Source: Soehngenia sp035406565 (GTDB lineage: Bacteria > Bacillota > Clostridia > Tissierellales > Tissierellaceae). Taken from it: a DNA stretch of 16,058 nucleotides. The stretch's first letter is position 1; every line of letters starts with the position of its first letter. The DNA lies in the NCBI GenBank assembly GCA_035406565.1, contig DAONLG010000031.1, positions 1 through 16,058 of the forward strand. Reading direction: 5' to 3'. The notes beneath the pieces were generated by a model, which worked only from the letters and a program-made list of their open reading frames with translations, was not told where the DNA came from and searched no databases. Shown piece after piece: positions 7,307 through 14,341 of this stretch. The position numbers were made by a program, and so were the translations under genes.

Positions 7307-8292
7307 CAACAGCTCATCCTTTCAATTAAACTTGTCTTTAAGATAATCTCATAATCCATTTCATAGCCATGTATCATATTGATTAGCATATCCACTGCTT
7401 CTCTTCCCATTCGATAAATAGGCTGTTTTATAGTTGTTAGCGGTGGATTTATATATTTTGAGATTTGTATATCGTCAAATCCTATCACTTTAACATCTTC
7501 AGGTACATTTATGCTTTTCATTTTAAGAGCATTTATAGCACCTATAGCTATTAAGTCATTGCCACAGCAAATTCCTTTGAAATCCTTTTTTTTCAATATT
7601 TCAATGACCCCGTTAAAACCCGTTTCTATAGTGTAGCTGTCTAAATAAATCAAGTCTTCATCAATCTCTATCCCATTATCTGACAGAGCTTTCTTATATC
7701 CATTTAGCCTTTGACTGGAGGATTTACTTATCACATTGGACGAAATAAATGCAATTTCTTTTATCCCTTTGTCAATCATGTATTTGCAAGCCTCATACTC
7801 TCCAGTTTCATTGTCTACAAATATCTTCCCAACTTTTGCATCTGTGTTTATATCTCTATCTAATAGAACCATTGGAATTTTTCTCATATTAAGAGATCTC
7901 TCTACACTTTTTTCAGAAGCTGTTAAAATAATTCCATCAACCATCTTTTCTTGTAGAACTTGTATGTATTTTTTTTCTTTTTCTTCGTTGTTATCAGAAT
8001 TGCATAATATAACTGAATACCCTCTTTTCTCAGCAGCATCCTCAATTCCTCGAGCTAATTCAGAAAAAAATAAATTCATCACATCAGGTATAATAATCCC
8101 AATTGTCTTTGTAGATTTCACTTTCAAACTTTTAGCAACTGCATTTGGTATATAGCCCTCTCTACGAGCAATTTCAAATATCTTTTTTTTAGTTTCATCG
8201 CTGATATACGGTGCTTTGTCATTTAATACCTTTGAAACAGTAGCACTTGAAACGTTTGCAATCTCTGCTATCTCTTTTATAGTTATTGACAT
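7306..8292 (-). CDS. rbsR: LacI-family repressor of the ribose operon
   Basis: DNA-binding regulator, 328 residues. The N-terminal helix-turn-helix (residues 4-23, ITIKEIAEIANVSSATVSKV) is characteristic of the LacI family, and the hinge helix NAVAKSLK (50-57) follows. The rest is a periplasmic-binding-like effector domain starting TKTIGIIIPDV (about 61-71). The C-terminal part contains VIGFDDIQISKYINPPLTTI, usual for the family. It is the first gene of the operon, as in B. subtilis. The ATG at 8292 has a weaker SD (GGTGG). Two LacI-type palindromes lie directly upstream, so it probably represses its own operon until ribose, or a derivative, is present. The function is assigned from position plus family; the effector is inferred. 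Confidence 0.92.
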   Translation of the reverse strand: MSITIKEIAEIANVSSATVSKVLNDKAPYISDETKKKIFEIARREGYIPNAVAKSLKVKSTKTIGIIIPDVMNLFFSELARGIEDAAEKRGYSVILCNSDNNEEKEKKYIQVLQEKMVDGIILTASEKSVERSLNMRKIPMVLLDRDINTDAKVGKIFVDNETGEYEACKYMIDKGIKEIAFISSNVISKSSSQRLNGYKKALSDNGIEIDEDLIYLDSYTIETGFNGVIEILKKKDFKGICCGNDLIAIGAINALKMKSINVPEDVKVIGFDDIQISKYINPPLTTIKQPIYRMGREAVDMLINMIHGYEMDYEIILKTSLIERMSC

Positions 8293-8307
8293 TTTACCAC
8301 CACTCTT

Positions 8308-8323
8308 AGTTAATCGTTTAACT
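8308..8323. promoter_or_regulatory. Proximal LacI-type operator of the ribose operon
   Basis: AGTTAATCGTTTAACT is a 16-base dyad with a central CG and only one mismatched pair, the usual layout for a LacI-family site. It shares the core TAATCGTTTA with the distal site in the same orientation, with centres 16 bases apart. It lies 15 bases upstream of the rbsR start, inside the leader. Confidence 0.75.
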
Positions 8324-8324
8324 G

Positions 8325-8338
8325 GGTAATCGTTTACC
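8325..8338. promoter_or_regulatory. Distal LacI-type operator of the ribose operon (also cre-like)
   Basis: GGTAATCGTTTACC is a 14-base dyad with a central CG and one mismatched pair, one base from the proximal site and directly downstream of a -10-like hexamer, where it could block transcription. Read on the minus strand, it fits the CcpA cre consensus TGWAANCGNTNWCA everywhere except the two outermost positions. Either RbsR or CcpA could bind it. Confidence 0.72.
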
Positions 8339-8339
8339 T

Positions 8340-8369
8340 AATATAATGATATCACACTCCAAATATAAA
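8340..8369 (-). promoter_or_regulatory. Probable promoter of the ribose operon
   Basis: Minus-strand TTTATA (8364-8369), an 18-base gap and TATATT (8340-8345), matching 4 of 6 and 5 of 6 consensus bases. It lies directly upstream of both operators and is the only reasonable promoter in the 88-base gap before rbsR. The -35 is weak. Confidence 0.45.
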
Positions 8370-8380
8370 TCAACAATTTT

Positions 8381-9616
8381 TTAAATTTCTTCAAAATCTT
8401 CTGTCATATAAAATTCAATGCGCTCTTCTAAAGAAGGATGTGAATAATACCAAAACTCATAAAATTTTGATGCCCTTGGAAGGCTTAAATTGTTTTGATT
8501 TAATTTTTTCAAAGCAGAAACTGCTGATAGCCTATCTTGAGTTAGCGATATCTCAAACCTATCTGCTTGTCTTTCAAATTCTCTTGAGAGATGATTTTGA
8601 ATAGGGCTGCCTAAAAAATTAAATAGGTTTATTAAAATTATAAATAAAGGAATTATCGCAAGATTTGTCATATTTCTAAATCCAAACGCCCCCTTGGATT
8701 CTTTTAGTATCCAGCTAGCTGATACATTTAATAAATATAAAATTACAAATGTCCCAGCAATCCCAAATAATATATTTTTCCATATATGTCCTTTGACATA
8801 GTGCCCTATTTCATGAGCTGTGATGCTCACAACTTCTTTCGTCTCTAAATTGTCAATAGTATTATCCCAAAGTACTATTCGCTTTGCACTAAAGATCCCA
8901 GTCATATAGGCGTTCATGGCTTTTGTGTCTTTACTCTTATCTACAACCATAATTGAAGCGTCTTCTAAGTCTGCTTTTTCAAGAATTTCAGTTATCTCTT
9001 CCTTTAATAAACCATCTTCTAATGGTCTATAGTTGTTAAAAATAGGATCTATCACAAATGGTGATATAAAAACAATAAAAATTACGACTGGTATTGAAAT
9101 AAGCCAAAGATTAAACCACCACATATTGGGACTTTTGTATATTATCATAAATGGTATAAATATAAATAAGGAAATCAAAGCATCATTTACTAAGAAAGAT
9201 TTGATGTTTAACTCTAACCATCGTAGTAAAGTCTGATTTGAAAGTCCATATTTATGGCCAATGTAATAAGAACTATAGTAGTTAATCGGCAAATTGACTA
9301 AAAACATGATGCCAAAAAAAATTAGCCCATAAATTATTCCGCTCACAAATAAACTATGTCCATTTTGAGCAAATATGCTGATCTTTTGAGATGTTCCGCT
9401 TGTAAGAATTAGAAGCGGCACAGCAAAAGATATAAACAATCTAACAGCCCATGCTTTCAATAAGTCAACTCTATAATCATAAATGGCATTATTTAAATCA
9501 GGATAATCTTCTTTTAAAGACTCAATATTTTTAAGTTCTGCTCTAAACATCAGAACAATAAACACTAACAGCATGATGAAAAAAACTATGATTGCTGTTT
9601 TTAATTTATATGTCAT
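8381..9616 (-). CDS. M48 family membrane metalloprotease (Ste24/CAAX protease 1-like)
   Basis: Zinc-dependent protease embedded in the membrane, 411 residues. The N-terminal half has several hydrophobic segments (about 7-24, 58-72, 90-108, 145-160, 168-188) as in the M48 N-terminal domain of Ste24-type enzymes. The catalytic motif HEIGH is at 268-272 (H268, E269, H272). The third zinc ligand is probably E348 in SREFERQAD, with D352 following, and NAYMTGI (235-241) is also conserved. Two further hydrophobic stretches (about 283-300 and 318-334) lie between these motifs. In eukaryotes the family trims prenylated proteins; bacterial members are thought to act in membrane protein quality control, and the substrate here is unknown. 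The ATG at 9616 has the SD GGAGTGAG. It lies after the Cof-type gene and before rbsR, 88 bases from the latter, with no obvious terminator between. Confidence 0.93.
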   Translation of the reverse strand: MTYKLKTAIIVFFIMLLVFIVLMFRAELKNIESLKEDYPDLNNAIYDYRVDLLKAWAVRLFISFAVPLLILTSGTSQKISIFAQNGHSLFVSGIIYGLIFFGIMFLVNLPINYYSSYYIGHKYGLSNQTLLRWLELNIKSFLVNDALISLFIFIPFMIIYKSPNMWWFNLWLISIPVVIFIVFISPFVIDPIFNNYRPLEDGLLKEEITEILEKADLEDASIMVVDKSKDTKAMNAYMTGIFSAKRIVLWDNTIDNLETKEVVSITAHEIGHYVKGHIWKNILFGIAGTFVILYLLNVSASWILKESKGAFGFRNMTNLAIIPLFIILINLFNFLGSPIQNHLSREFERQADRFEISLTQDRLSAVSALKKLNQNNLSLPRASKFYEFWYYSHPSLEERIEFYMTEDFEEI

Positions 9617-9666
9617 ATCTACTCACTCCACTTAAATTATTTATACAAGATTAACCTATATATTAT

Positions 9667-9690
9667 AATAGCCCGATTACTCGGGCTATT
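9667..9690 (-). terminator. Hairpin at the end of the galU cluster
   Basis: A perfect 10-base-pair stem, AATAGCCCGA with TCGGGCTATT, and a 4-base loop. The stop codon of the Cof-type gene lies in the stem (9686-9688). The tail on the minus strand is ATTATAATATATA, A/U-rich but not a pure U-run, so it is a moderate terminator that may let some transcripts continue into the protease gene. Confidence 0.6.
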
Positions 9691-10501
9691 CATTATATAT
9701 GAATTTTTTTATCGCATGAAATACTCCATTGTCCATATTTGAACGAGTGACATAATTTGCTCTTTCTTTGATATAATCAGGAGCGTTTTCCATTGCTATG
9801 CCTACCTTTGCAAATTCAATCATTGAAAGATCATTCTCGCCATCTCCTATAGCCATTATTTCATCGCTTTTTATGCCATACATTTTCGCAACAAACTCCA
9901 ACGCATTGCCTTTAGATACATGTGAATCATTTAGTTCTAAATAAAAAGGCATTGAAAAAGTTAGAGTATAGTCTTCATCTAATTTGTCTTTTAGATCATC
10001 TCTTAAATCTACAAGCACTTCTTCCTCATCAGAAAATATTATCTTATACACACTATCCCATAGATTGTTGTCATCTAGGTATTTTACGACATTGTTTACT
10101 CTTTTTGGTATGACGTTGCTGTACTTTATAAACAAGTTGTAATAATCATCATTATTGTCAGTAGCAATTACCTCATCTTTAAAAAATATGAGCATAAATC
10201 TGCCGTCGTTATATAAATCAATGAACAGATCCTTGATTTTTTTTAAATTCAATGATTTACCAAATAAGACATTCTCTCCTTTATTGTCAGTCACAATAGC
10301 CCCATTTAATGCAATAAGAGGCGTATCAAGGCCTAATTCACTGCTGGCCCAAATCATCGATTCTATTTCCCTGCCAGAGGCAAGTACTACTTTTATCCCA
10401 AGTTCTTTTAAATTGTCAATTATCTCTTTATTTTCATTTGAAATTACGTGATTGTCATTTAATAATGTCCCATCTAAATCTAAACCTACAAGCTTAATCA
10501 T
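9686..10501 (-). CDS. Cof-type HAD-family sugar/nucleotide phosphatase
   Basis: Cytoplasmic phosphatase of the HAD superfamily, Cof/subclass IIB, 271 residues; members act on sugar phosphates, FMN precursors or similar small phosphates, and the substrate here is unknown. Motif I is DLDGT (8-12; nucleophile D8, acid/base D10), motif II is SGR at 42-44, the conserved lysine is K197 in SKGNAL, and motif III is GDGEND (219-224). A cap domain fills the middle (about 80-190). I chose the ATG at 10501, giving the family-typical opening MIKLVGLDLDGTLL; a GTG 18 bases earlier is possible. The ATG lies inside the end of galU (8-base overlap), so translation is coupled. Co-expression with galU hints at sugar-phosphate chemistry, but that is inference. 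Confidence 0.93.
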   Translation of the reverse strand: MIKLVGLDLDGTLLNDNHVISNENKEIIDNLKELGIKVVLASGREIESMIWASSELGLDTPLIALNGAIVTDNKGENVLFGKSLNLKKIKDLFIDLYNDGRFMLIFFKDEVIATDNNDDYYNLFIKYSNVIPKRVNNVVKYLDDNNLWDSVYKIIFSDEEEVLVDLRDDLKDKLDEDYTLTFSMPFYLELNDSHVSKGNALEFVAKMYGIKSDEIMAIGDGENDLSMIEFAKVGIAMENAPDYIKERANYVTRSNMDNGVFHAIKKFIYNE

Positions 10502-11384
10502 TAAGTTTCTCTCTCTCACTTTCTACTAATTCTACTAAATACTTTAAAAAATCTAGTTTTAAATCATCTCTTCTTAGAGCAAACTCAACAGTTGCCTCTA
10601 AAAATCCTAATTTATCGCCTACATCATATCGCTTGCCTTCGAAGTCATAAGCATACATTGCTTCTTTTTTCGCAAGTTCTTTTAATGCATCGGTAAGCTG
10701 TATTTCACCATTTTTACCTGGTTTTGTATGCTCTAATACTTCAAATATAGAGGGGCTGATTATATACCTGCCTAATATAGCTATATTTGATGGAGCGGAT
10801 TCATCAGTGGGTTTCTCTATTAAATCCTTGACTTTATACACTCTGTCTTCTATATGCTTACCATCCACTATTCCATATTTATGCACCTCGTCGTAGTCCA
10901 CAGGTTGAACTCCAAGTATCGTAGTCTTGTACTCGTCATAAATATCTATCATCTGTTTCAAGCATGGCTTCTCAGGATTGTATACTACATCATCGCCCAA
11001 TAGAACTGCAAACGGCTCATTATCTATAAATGTCTTAGCACAGTATATGGCATGTCCTAAGCCTAAAGGCTGCTTTTGCCTTATATAATATATATCTGCT
11101 AACTCAGAAGTTCTCCTTACTTCTTCCAAAAGGTCGAGCTTACCTGCCCTTTCAAGTTCAAGTTCAAGTTCAATTGATTTGTCAAAATGATCTTCAATAC
11201 TTTTTTTGTTTCTACCTGTAATTATTAAGATCTCTTCAATTCCCGACTCCACAGCTTCCTCTATGATATATTGAAGTGTAGGTTTGTCAACTATAGGTAG
11301 CATCTCTTTAGGCTGAGCTTTAGTAGCTGGTAAAAATCTTGTGCCAAGTCCTGCAGCAGGTATAACAGCTTTTTTGACTCTCAT
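10494..11384 (-). CDS. galU: UTP-glucose-1-phosphate uridylyltransferase
   Basis: Makes UDP-glucose from UTP and glucose 1-phosphate, feeding cell-envelope polysaccharide and glycolipid synthesis. The 296-residue length is normal. The nucleotide-binding signature begins PAAGLGTRFLPATKAQPKEM (9-28) and continues LPIVDKP. GDD at 130-132 binds the metal and sugar nucleotide, and EKP at 190-192 carries the conserved lysine. The ATG at 11384 is preceded by TAGGAGGG, where TAG is the stop of the upstream gene. A longer form from a TTG 21 bases upstream would contain that SD and is unlikely. A short ELELELE run (residues 72-78) comes from a six-base DNA repeat. The gene overlaps the downstream Cof-type gene. 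Confidence 0.96.
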   Translation of the reverse strand: MRVKKAVIPAAGLGTRFLPATKAQPKEMLPIVDKPTLQYIIEEAVESGIEEILIITGRNKKSIEDHFDKSIELELELERAGKLDLLEEVRRTSELADIYYIRQKQPLGLGHAIYCAKTFIDNEPFAVLLGDDVVYNPEKPCLKQMIDIYDEYKTTILGVQPVDYDEVHKYGIVDGKHIEDRVYKVKDLIEKPTDESAPSNIAILGRYIISPSIFEVLEHTKPGKNGEIQLTDALKELAKKEAMYAYDFEGKRYDVGDKLGFLEATVEFALRRDDLKLDFLKYLVELVESEREKLND

Positions 11385-11394
11385 GTAATCCCTC

Positions 11395-11820
11395 CTAATC
11401 GACAAATTTGTAAAGATTTAAACCTGAATTTTCATCGAACTCCCTTTCCACAACCCCATCTATTTTTTCTATAACCAATTCACAAGTTGCACTGACAACA
11501 GCCTCATTTAAGTGTCCGCCATAAACGTGGTATTCTTCATCTCCTAATGCAATATGCATATGAAGATAAGTTTCACCATTTTTAGTGGAAATATTTCCGA
11601 TTAGACTTGTTATTTCAAAATCGCCCTCGAGCTTTGTAGAGTGATACTCTTTAGTGTTTGTATCAAATAACCCTATAGTAGCAGTACCCACTGAACCTAT
11701 CCCTGTGATTGAGCCTAGTTTAATATTTTCCTTTTCCACTAGTTCCTTGATCTTTTGTACAATCTCTTCTCCTTTATTTATCCTTGCGATATATTTATTT
11801 CCAAAAGCTCTATATTCCAT
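11395..11820 (-). CDS. PPC/DUF296 domain protein
   Basis: Small single-domain protein of the PPC (plants and prokaryotes conserved, DUF296) family, 141 residues, probably forming a trimer. The central stretch HMHIALGDEEYHVYGGHL (87-104) has the conserved H87, H89 and GGH (101-103), suggestive of a metal site. The N-terminal part resembles the family opening, with GSITGIGSVGTATIGLFD (36-53). In plants the domain is linked to AT-hook DNA-binding proteins, but this bacterial form has no AT-hook, and naming it a DNA-binding protein would go beyond the evidence. The ATG at 11820 has the SD AGGAGGG. It lies 17 bases after ppiB and 10 bases before galU; its biochemical role is not established. Confidence 0.88.
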   Translation of the reverse strand: MEYRAFGNKYIARINKGEEIVQKIKELVEKENIKLGSITGIGSVGTATIGLFDTNTKEYHSTKLEGDFEITSLIGNISTKNGETYLHMHIALGDEEYHVYGGHLNEAVVSATCELVIEKIDGVVEREFDENSGLNLYKFVD

Positions 11821-11837
11821 GTTTAGCCCTCCTAGGT

Positions 11838-12323
11838 TTATTCTTCGATTGTTATAGTTTTTATCATTTGTTTTTCAATTGGCCTATCTCTAAAGTCAGT
11901 TTTAACATTTGCAATCTCATCTACAACTTCCATTCCTTCGATAACTCTGCCAAAAGCAGCATATGCTCCATCTAAGTGAGGTGCATCTTCATGCATGATA
12001 AAAAATTGAGACCCAGCTGAGTTAGGATCAATTGCCCTTGCCATAGAAATGACTCCTCTTTCATGCTTTAAGTTGTTTTCAAAACCATTCTCTTTAAACT
12101 CGCCCTTTATGCTGTAACCTGGTCCACCCATTCCAGTGCCTTCAGGATCTCCACCTTGTATCATAAAGTTTTTTATTACTCTATGAAAAATCGTTCCATC
12201 ATAAAAATTTTCCTTTGCCAATTTAATAAAATTTTCAACTGTTATAGGAGCGATATCTGGATAAAGCTCTAACTTGATTTTTTTGCCATTTTCCATTTCA
12301 ATTGTTGCTATTGGATTTACCAT
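11838..12323 (-). CDS. ppiB: Peptidyl-prolyl cis-trans isomerase, cyclophilin type
   Basis: Cytoplasmic proline isomerase assisting protein folding, 161 residues, with no signal peptide. The catalytic core is present: FHRVIKNFMIQGGD (46-59) with the key Arg at 48 and Gln at 56, GPGYSIKGEF (67-76), SQFFI (105-109) and HLDGAYAAFGRV (116-127). Position 116 is His where the human cyclosporin-binding protein has Trp, as is common in bacterial forms, so weak cyclosporin binding is expected. The ATG at 12323 has the SD AAAGGATG. It is the first gene of the cluster that continues through the PPC protein, galU and the Cof-type phosphatase. Confidence 0.96.
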   Translation of the reverse strand: MVNPIATIEMENGKKIKLELYPDIAPITVENFIKLAKENFYDGTIFHRVIKNFMIQGGDPEGTGMGGPGYSIKGEFKENGFENNLKHERGVISMARAIDPNSAGSQFFIMHEDAPHLDGAYAAFGRVIEGMEVVDEIANVKTDFRDRPIEKQMIKTITIEE

Positions 12324-12356
12324 AAATGCACATCCTTTCGAGAATCTATATATTAA

Positions 12357-12385
12357 ATTGTACCATAATAAATGAAGATTATAAA
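12357..12385 (-). promoter_or_regulatory. Promoter of the ppiB-galU cluster
   Basis: Minus-strand TTTATA (12380-12385), a 17-base gap and TACAAT (12357-12362), the latter preceded by TGG, which makes an extended -10. It lies about 34 bases upstream of the ppiB start. Good match to the housekeeping promoter. Confidence 0.65.
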
Positions 12386-12388
12386 CTA

Positions 12389-12417
12389 TTGCTTTTATGA
12401 GTTTATTGATATATCAT
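12389..12417 (+). promoter_or_regulatory. Candidate promoter and dyad of the GntR gene
   Basis: TTGCTT (12389-12394), a 17-base gap and TATCAT (12412-12417) form a possible promoter with a weak -35. The perfect 10-base palindrome TGATATATCA (12407-12416) covers the -10 and could be an autoregulatory operator, though so short and AT-rich a dyad could arise by chance. Confidence 0.38.
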
Positions 12418-12438
12418 TTAATGATTGGAGGTAATGAT

Positions 12439-13110
12439 ATGTACACTTATAAAGATGAAGAATTAAAAAATCTAAGAAAAAGCGACGTCGCATATATAAA
12501 GATAAAAGATATGCTCCTCAATGGCAATATAAAGCCTGGAGAAGTAATATCAACATATAAAATTTCGCAAGCCATAAACATGACTCGCACACCTATATCA
12601 AATGCTCTAAAAAGACTAGAGCAAGAAGGGATCATCGAAATCATACCTCAAGTTGGCTGCGCCATAAAGATGCCTGATTTAAATACAATAATGGAAGACA
12701 TGAAAATAAGAGCCTGCCTAGAAGCTTTGGCATGTGAGATGGCCTGTAAAAATGCGACTGTTGAAGATTTAAACGAGTTGAGGACAATCGTCAATGAAAA
12801 TGAGAAATGTGAAGAAAGTAGCCTATATAACACCAACTCAAAATATAATGAAATGTTTCACTATAAGATAATTGACATGGCAAATATGCCAAACTTAAAG
12901 AATATGATATTGAGTTATTGGAATAACGTTATATACCATGCGATAAGCATCGACTTTGTAAATGAAAGAACTGACATTTCTGTAGAAGAGCACAAAAAAA
13001 TACTAGATGCTATCGAAAACAAAAACTGCAGTTTAGCTAGAACACTGATGGAATCCCACCTTAAAAAATGCAGCGATGACTATTTAATAAATAAAACAAA
13101 TGAGCTTTAG
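12439..13110 (+). CDS. GntR-family transcriptional regulator, FCD (FadR-like) type
   Basis: DNA-binding regulator, 223 residues. The N-terminal winged helix-turn-helix (about 15-75) contains KISQAINMTRTPISNALKRL, in which the recognition-helix pattern TRTPISNALKRLE is typical of GntR proteins, followed by the wing GIIEIIPQVGC. The C-terminal part is a helical FCD effector domain; F-H in NEMFHYKII, EEHKKI and ESHLKK hold histidines at positions that usually bind a metal and a small carboxylate. I chose the ATG at 12439, which has the SD GGAGGTAA; the ATG 42 bases earlier lacks an SD. It is divergent from ppiB and convergent with the D-cysteine desulfhydrase gene. Target and ligand are unknown; regulation of its neighbours or itself is only a guess. 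Confidence 0.92.
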   Translation: MYTYKDEELKNLRKSDVAYIKIKDMLLNGNIKPGEVISTYKISQAINMTRTPISNALKRLEQEGIIEIIPQVGCAIKMPDLNTIMEDMKIRACLEALACEMACKNATVEDLNELRTIVNENEKCEESSLYNTNSKYNEMFHYKIIDMANMPNLKNMILSYWNNVIYHAISIDFVNERTDISVEEHKKILDAIENKNCSLARTLMESHLKKCSDDYLINKTNEL

Positions 13111-13127
13111 AAAATTGCTAAAGCTCA
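13101..13127. terminator. Shared hairpin terminator between convergent genes
   Basis: TGAGCTTTAG pairs perfectly with CTAAAGCTCA (10 base pairs, 7-base loop). On the minus strand the hairpin is followed by TTTGTTTTATTTATT, a convincing U-rich tail for the desulfhydrase cluster. On the plus strand the tail is poorer. Both stop codons lie in the stem: TAG of the GntR gene at 13108-13110 and TAG of the desulfhydrase at 13118-13120. Confidence 0.82.
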
Positions 13128-14104
13128 AATAAATCTCTTTTAGGGAATATCCCAAACTGCCCGCCAGTATGAATAAATAAAATGTTTTTTAAATCCTTAA
13201 AATTTCCATTTTGAATTTCATTAACTAAACCATAAAAAGCCTTCCCAGAATAAACAGGATCTAAGATAATCCCTTCAGTTTGAGCTATTTTCTCAATGAA
13301 TTCAAATTCTTCCACTCTGCTGATAGCATAGCCTCTGCCTACATAGCCATCGATTATCTTTACATCCCCTTTATTTACATCATTACATTTATCCAACAAC
13401 TGCAATGTTTTATCTACAAGTTCACAAATCCTTTTAGTAAAATGCTCAGCAGTACTAGAGACATTAAATCCGATTATTTCTTTTTTTGACTTGTGCAATT
13501 GGTTGCCCAAGTATAACCCAGTATATGTGCCCCCAGATCCAACTGCAGCAACAATAGCATCAAACTCTATACCTAGAGATTCTTCTTGTATTAAAATCTC
13601 TTCAAAACAATTTAAATAACCCAATGAGCCAATTGCATTTGATGCTCCTTCGGGAATGATGTATGGCTTTAATCCAAGTTTTTCTAATTGCTCTTTTGTT
13701 TTTTCCATTATCTCATTTCTTCTAAAAGCATAATCATCTGCTGATACAAATACAATCTCTGCACCAAATAATTTATCTAAAAAATAATTTCCGTCTAAAT
13801 CATCTTCCTCGTTACCCTTTAAAATAAGTGTACATCCAAGTCCAAGTTTTGCAGCAACAACAGCGCTAGCCCTTGCATGATTAGATTGAATAGCTCCACA
13901 AGTAATGAGATGGTTTGCCCCCTTATTAATTGCATCTTTTACACTAAATTCAAGTTTTCTGATCTTATTGCCAGAAAACTCAAAGCCTGTGTAGTCATCT
14001 CTTTTTACATACACATCTTTATCTAAAAGCTCCGATATTTTGGTTAATTTCTCAATTGGTGTAGGTAAATTAGCTAAGTTTAGTTTTTCAATACCATATA
14101 GCAT
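13118..14104 (-). CDS. dcyD: D-cysteine desulfhydrase (PLP-dependent)
   Basis: Breaks D-cysteine into pyruvate, ammonia and sulfide, a detoxification or sulfur-release step in the cytoplasm. The 328-residue protein belongs to the fold-type II PLP family shared with ACC deaminase. The PLP lysine is K47 in SGNKIRKLE, QSNH at 73-76 gives the substrate-contacting Ser and Asn, and GSGGTYTG (189-196) holds the phosphate. Two positions separate the activities in this family: ACC deaminases carry Glu in VYEGK and Leu in HLGG. Here the residues are S286 (VYSGK) and T313 (HTGG), the pattern of D-cysteine desulfhydrases. The ATG at 14104 has the SD GGGGGA. It follows the DUF3006 gene by 12 bases. Activity on other D-amino acids cannot be excluded. 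Confidence 0.88.
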   Translation of the reverse strand: MLYGIEKLNLANLPTPIEKLTKISELLDKDVYVKRDDYTGFEFSGNKIRKLEFSVKDAINKGANHLITCGAIQSNHARASAVVAAKLGLGCTLILKGNEEDDLDGNYFLDKLFGAEIVFVSADDYAFRRNEIMEKTKEQLEKLGLKPYIIPEGASNAIGSLGYLNCFEEILIQEESLGIEFDAIVAAVGSGGTYTGLYLGNQLHKSKKEIIGFNVSSTAEHFTKRICELVDKTLQLLDKCNDVNKGDVKIIDGYVGRGYAISRVEEFEFIEKIAQTEGIILDPVYSGKAFYGLVNEIQNGNFKDLKNILFIHTGGQFGIFPKRDLFEL

Positions 14105-14116
14105 AAAGATCCCCCA

Positions 14117-14332
14117 TTATTTGTTTTTTTCGATTAATTTCTTTAATTTCTCTTCCATCCTCTTTTTTCTATCTTCTGTTGATTGTTCCTCGATTTCAAT
14201 ATCAATCGAAACAACATCTCCTTCGGAAATATCTTCAGGAAACAATCCCCTTGGAAATAAATAAAAATCATCAAATAACTCAACTATTACAAAATCTTCC
14301 TCAAATCTATCGACAATGCCAATAGTTTTCAT
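14117..14332 (-). CDS. DUF3006 domain protein
   Basis: Small acidic protein of unknown function, 71 residues, matching the DUF3006 pattern: an N-terminal IVDRFEEDFVIVELFDD strand pair, then LFPRGLFPEDISEGDVVSID, then a charged helical tail rich in Glu and Lys (about 47-71). It looks like a small beta-barrel with a helical tail. No signal peptide or membrane segment is seen, so it is probably cytoplasmic. I chose the ATG at 14332; the upstream AGGTGG fits it better than a GTG 9 bases earlier. It begins 9 bases after the stop of the metallo-beta-lactamase-fold gene, with the SD overlapping that stop, so the two are translationally coupled. Its role is not known. Confidence 0.85.
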   Translation of the reverse strand: MKTIGIVDRFEEDFVIVELFDDFYLFPRGLFPEDISEGDVVSIDIEIEEQSTEDRKKRMEEKLKKLIEKNK

Positions 14333-14341
14333 ATAATCCAC

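Noticed and set aside
9662..9667. A perfect TATAAT on the minus strand upstream of the M48 protease gene
   Set aside because: No -35 is found at 16-18 bases (AATAGC at 17), and it overlaps the A/T tail of a hairpin, so I did not call a promoter.
13118..14104. ACC deaminase as the product of the PLP gene
   Set aside because: The two discriminating residues are Ser and Thr (S286, T313), not the Glu and Leu of ACC deaminases.
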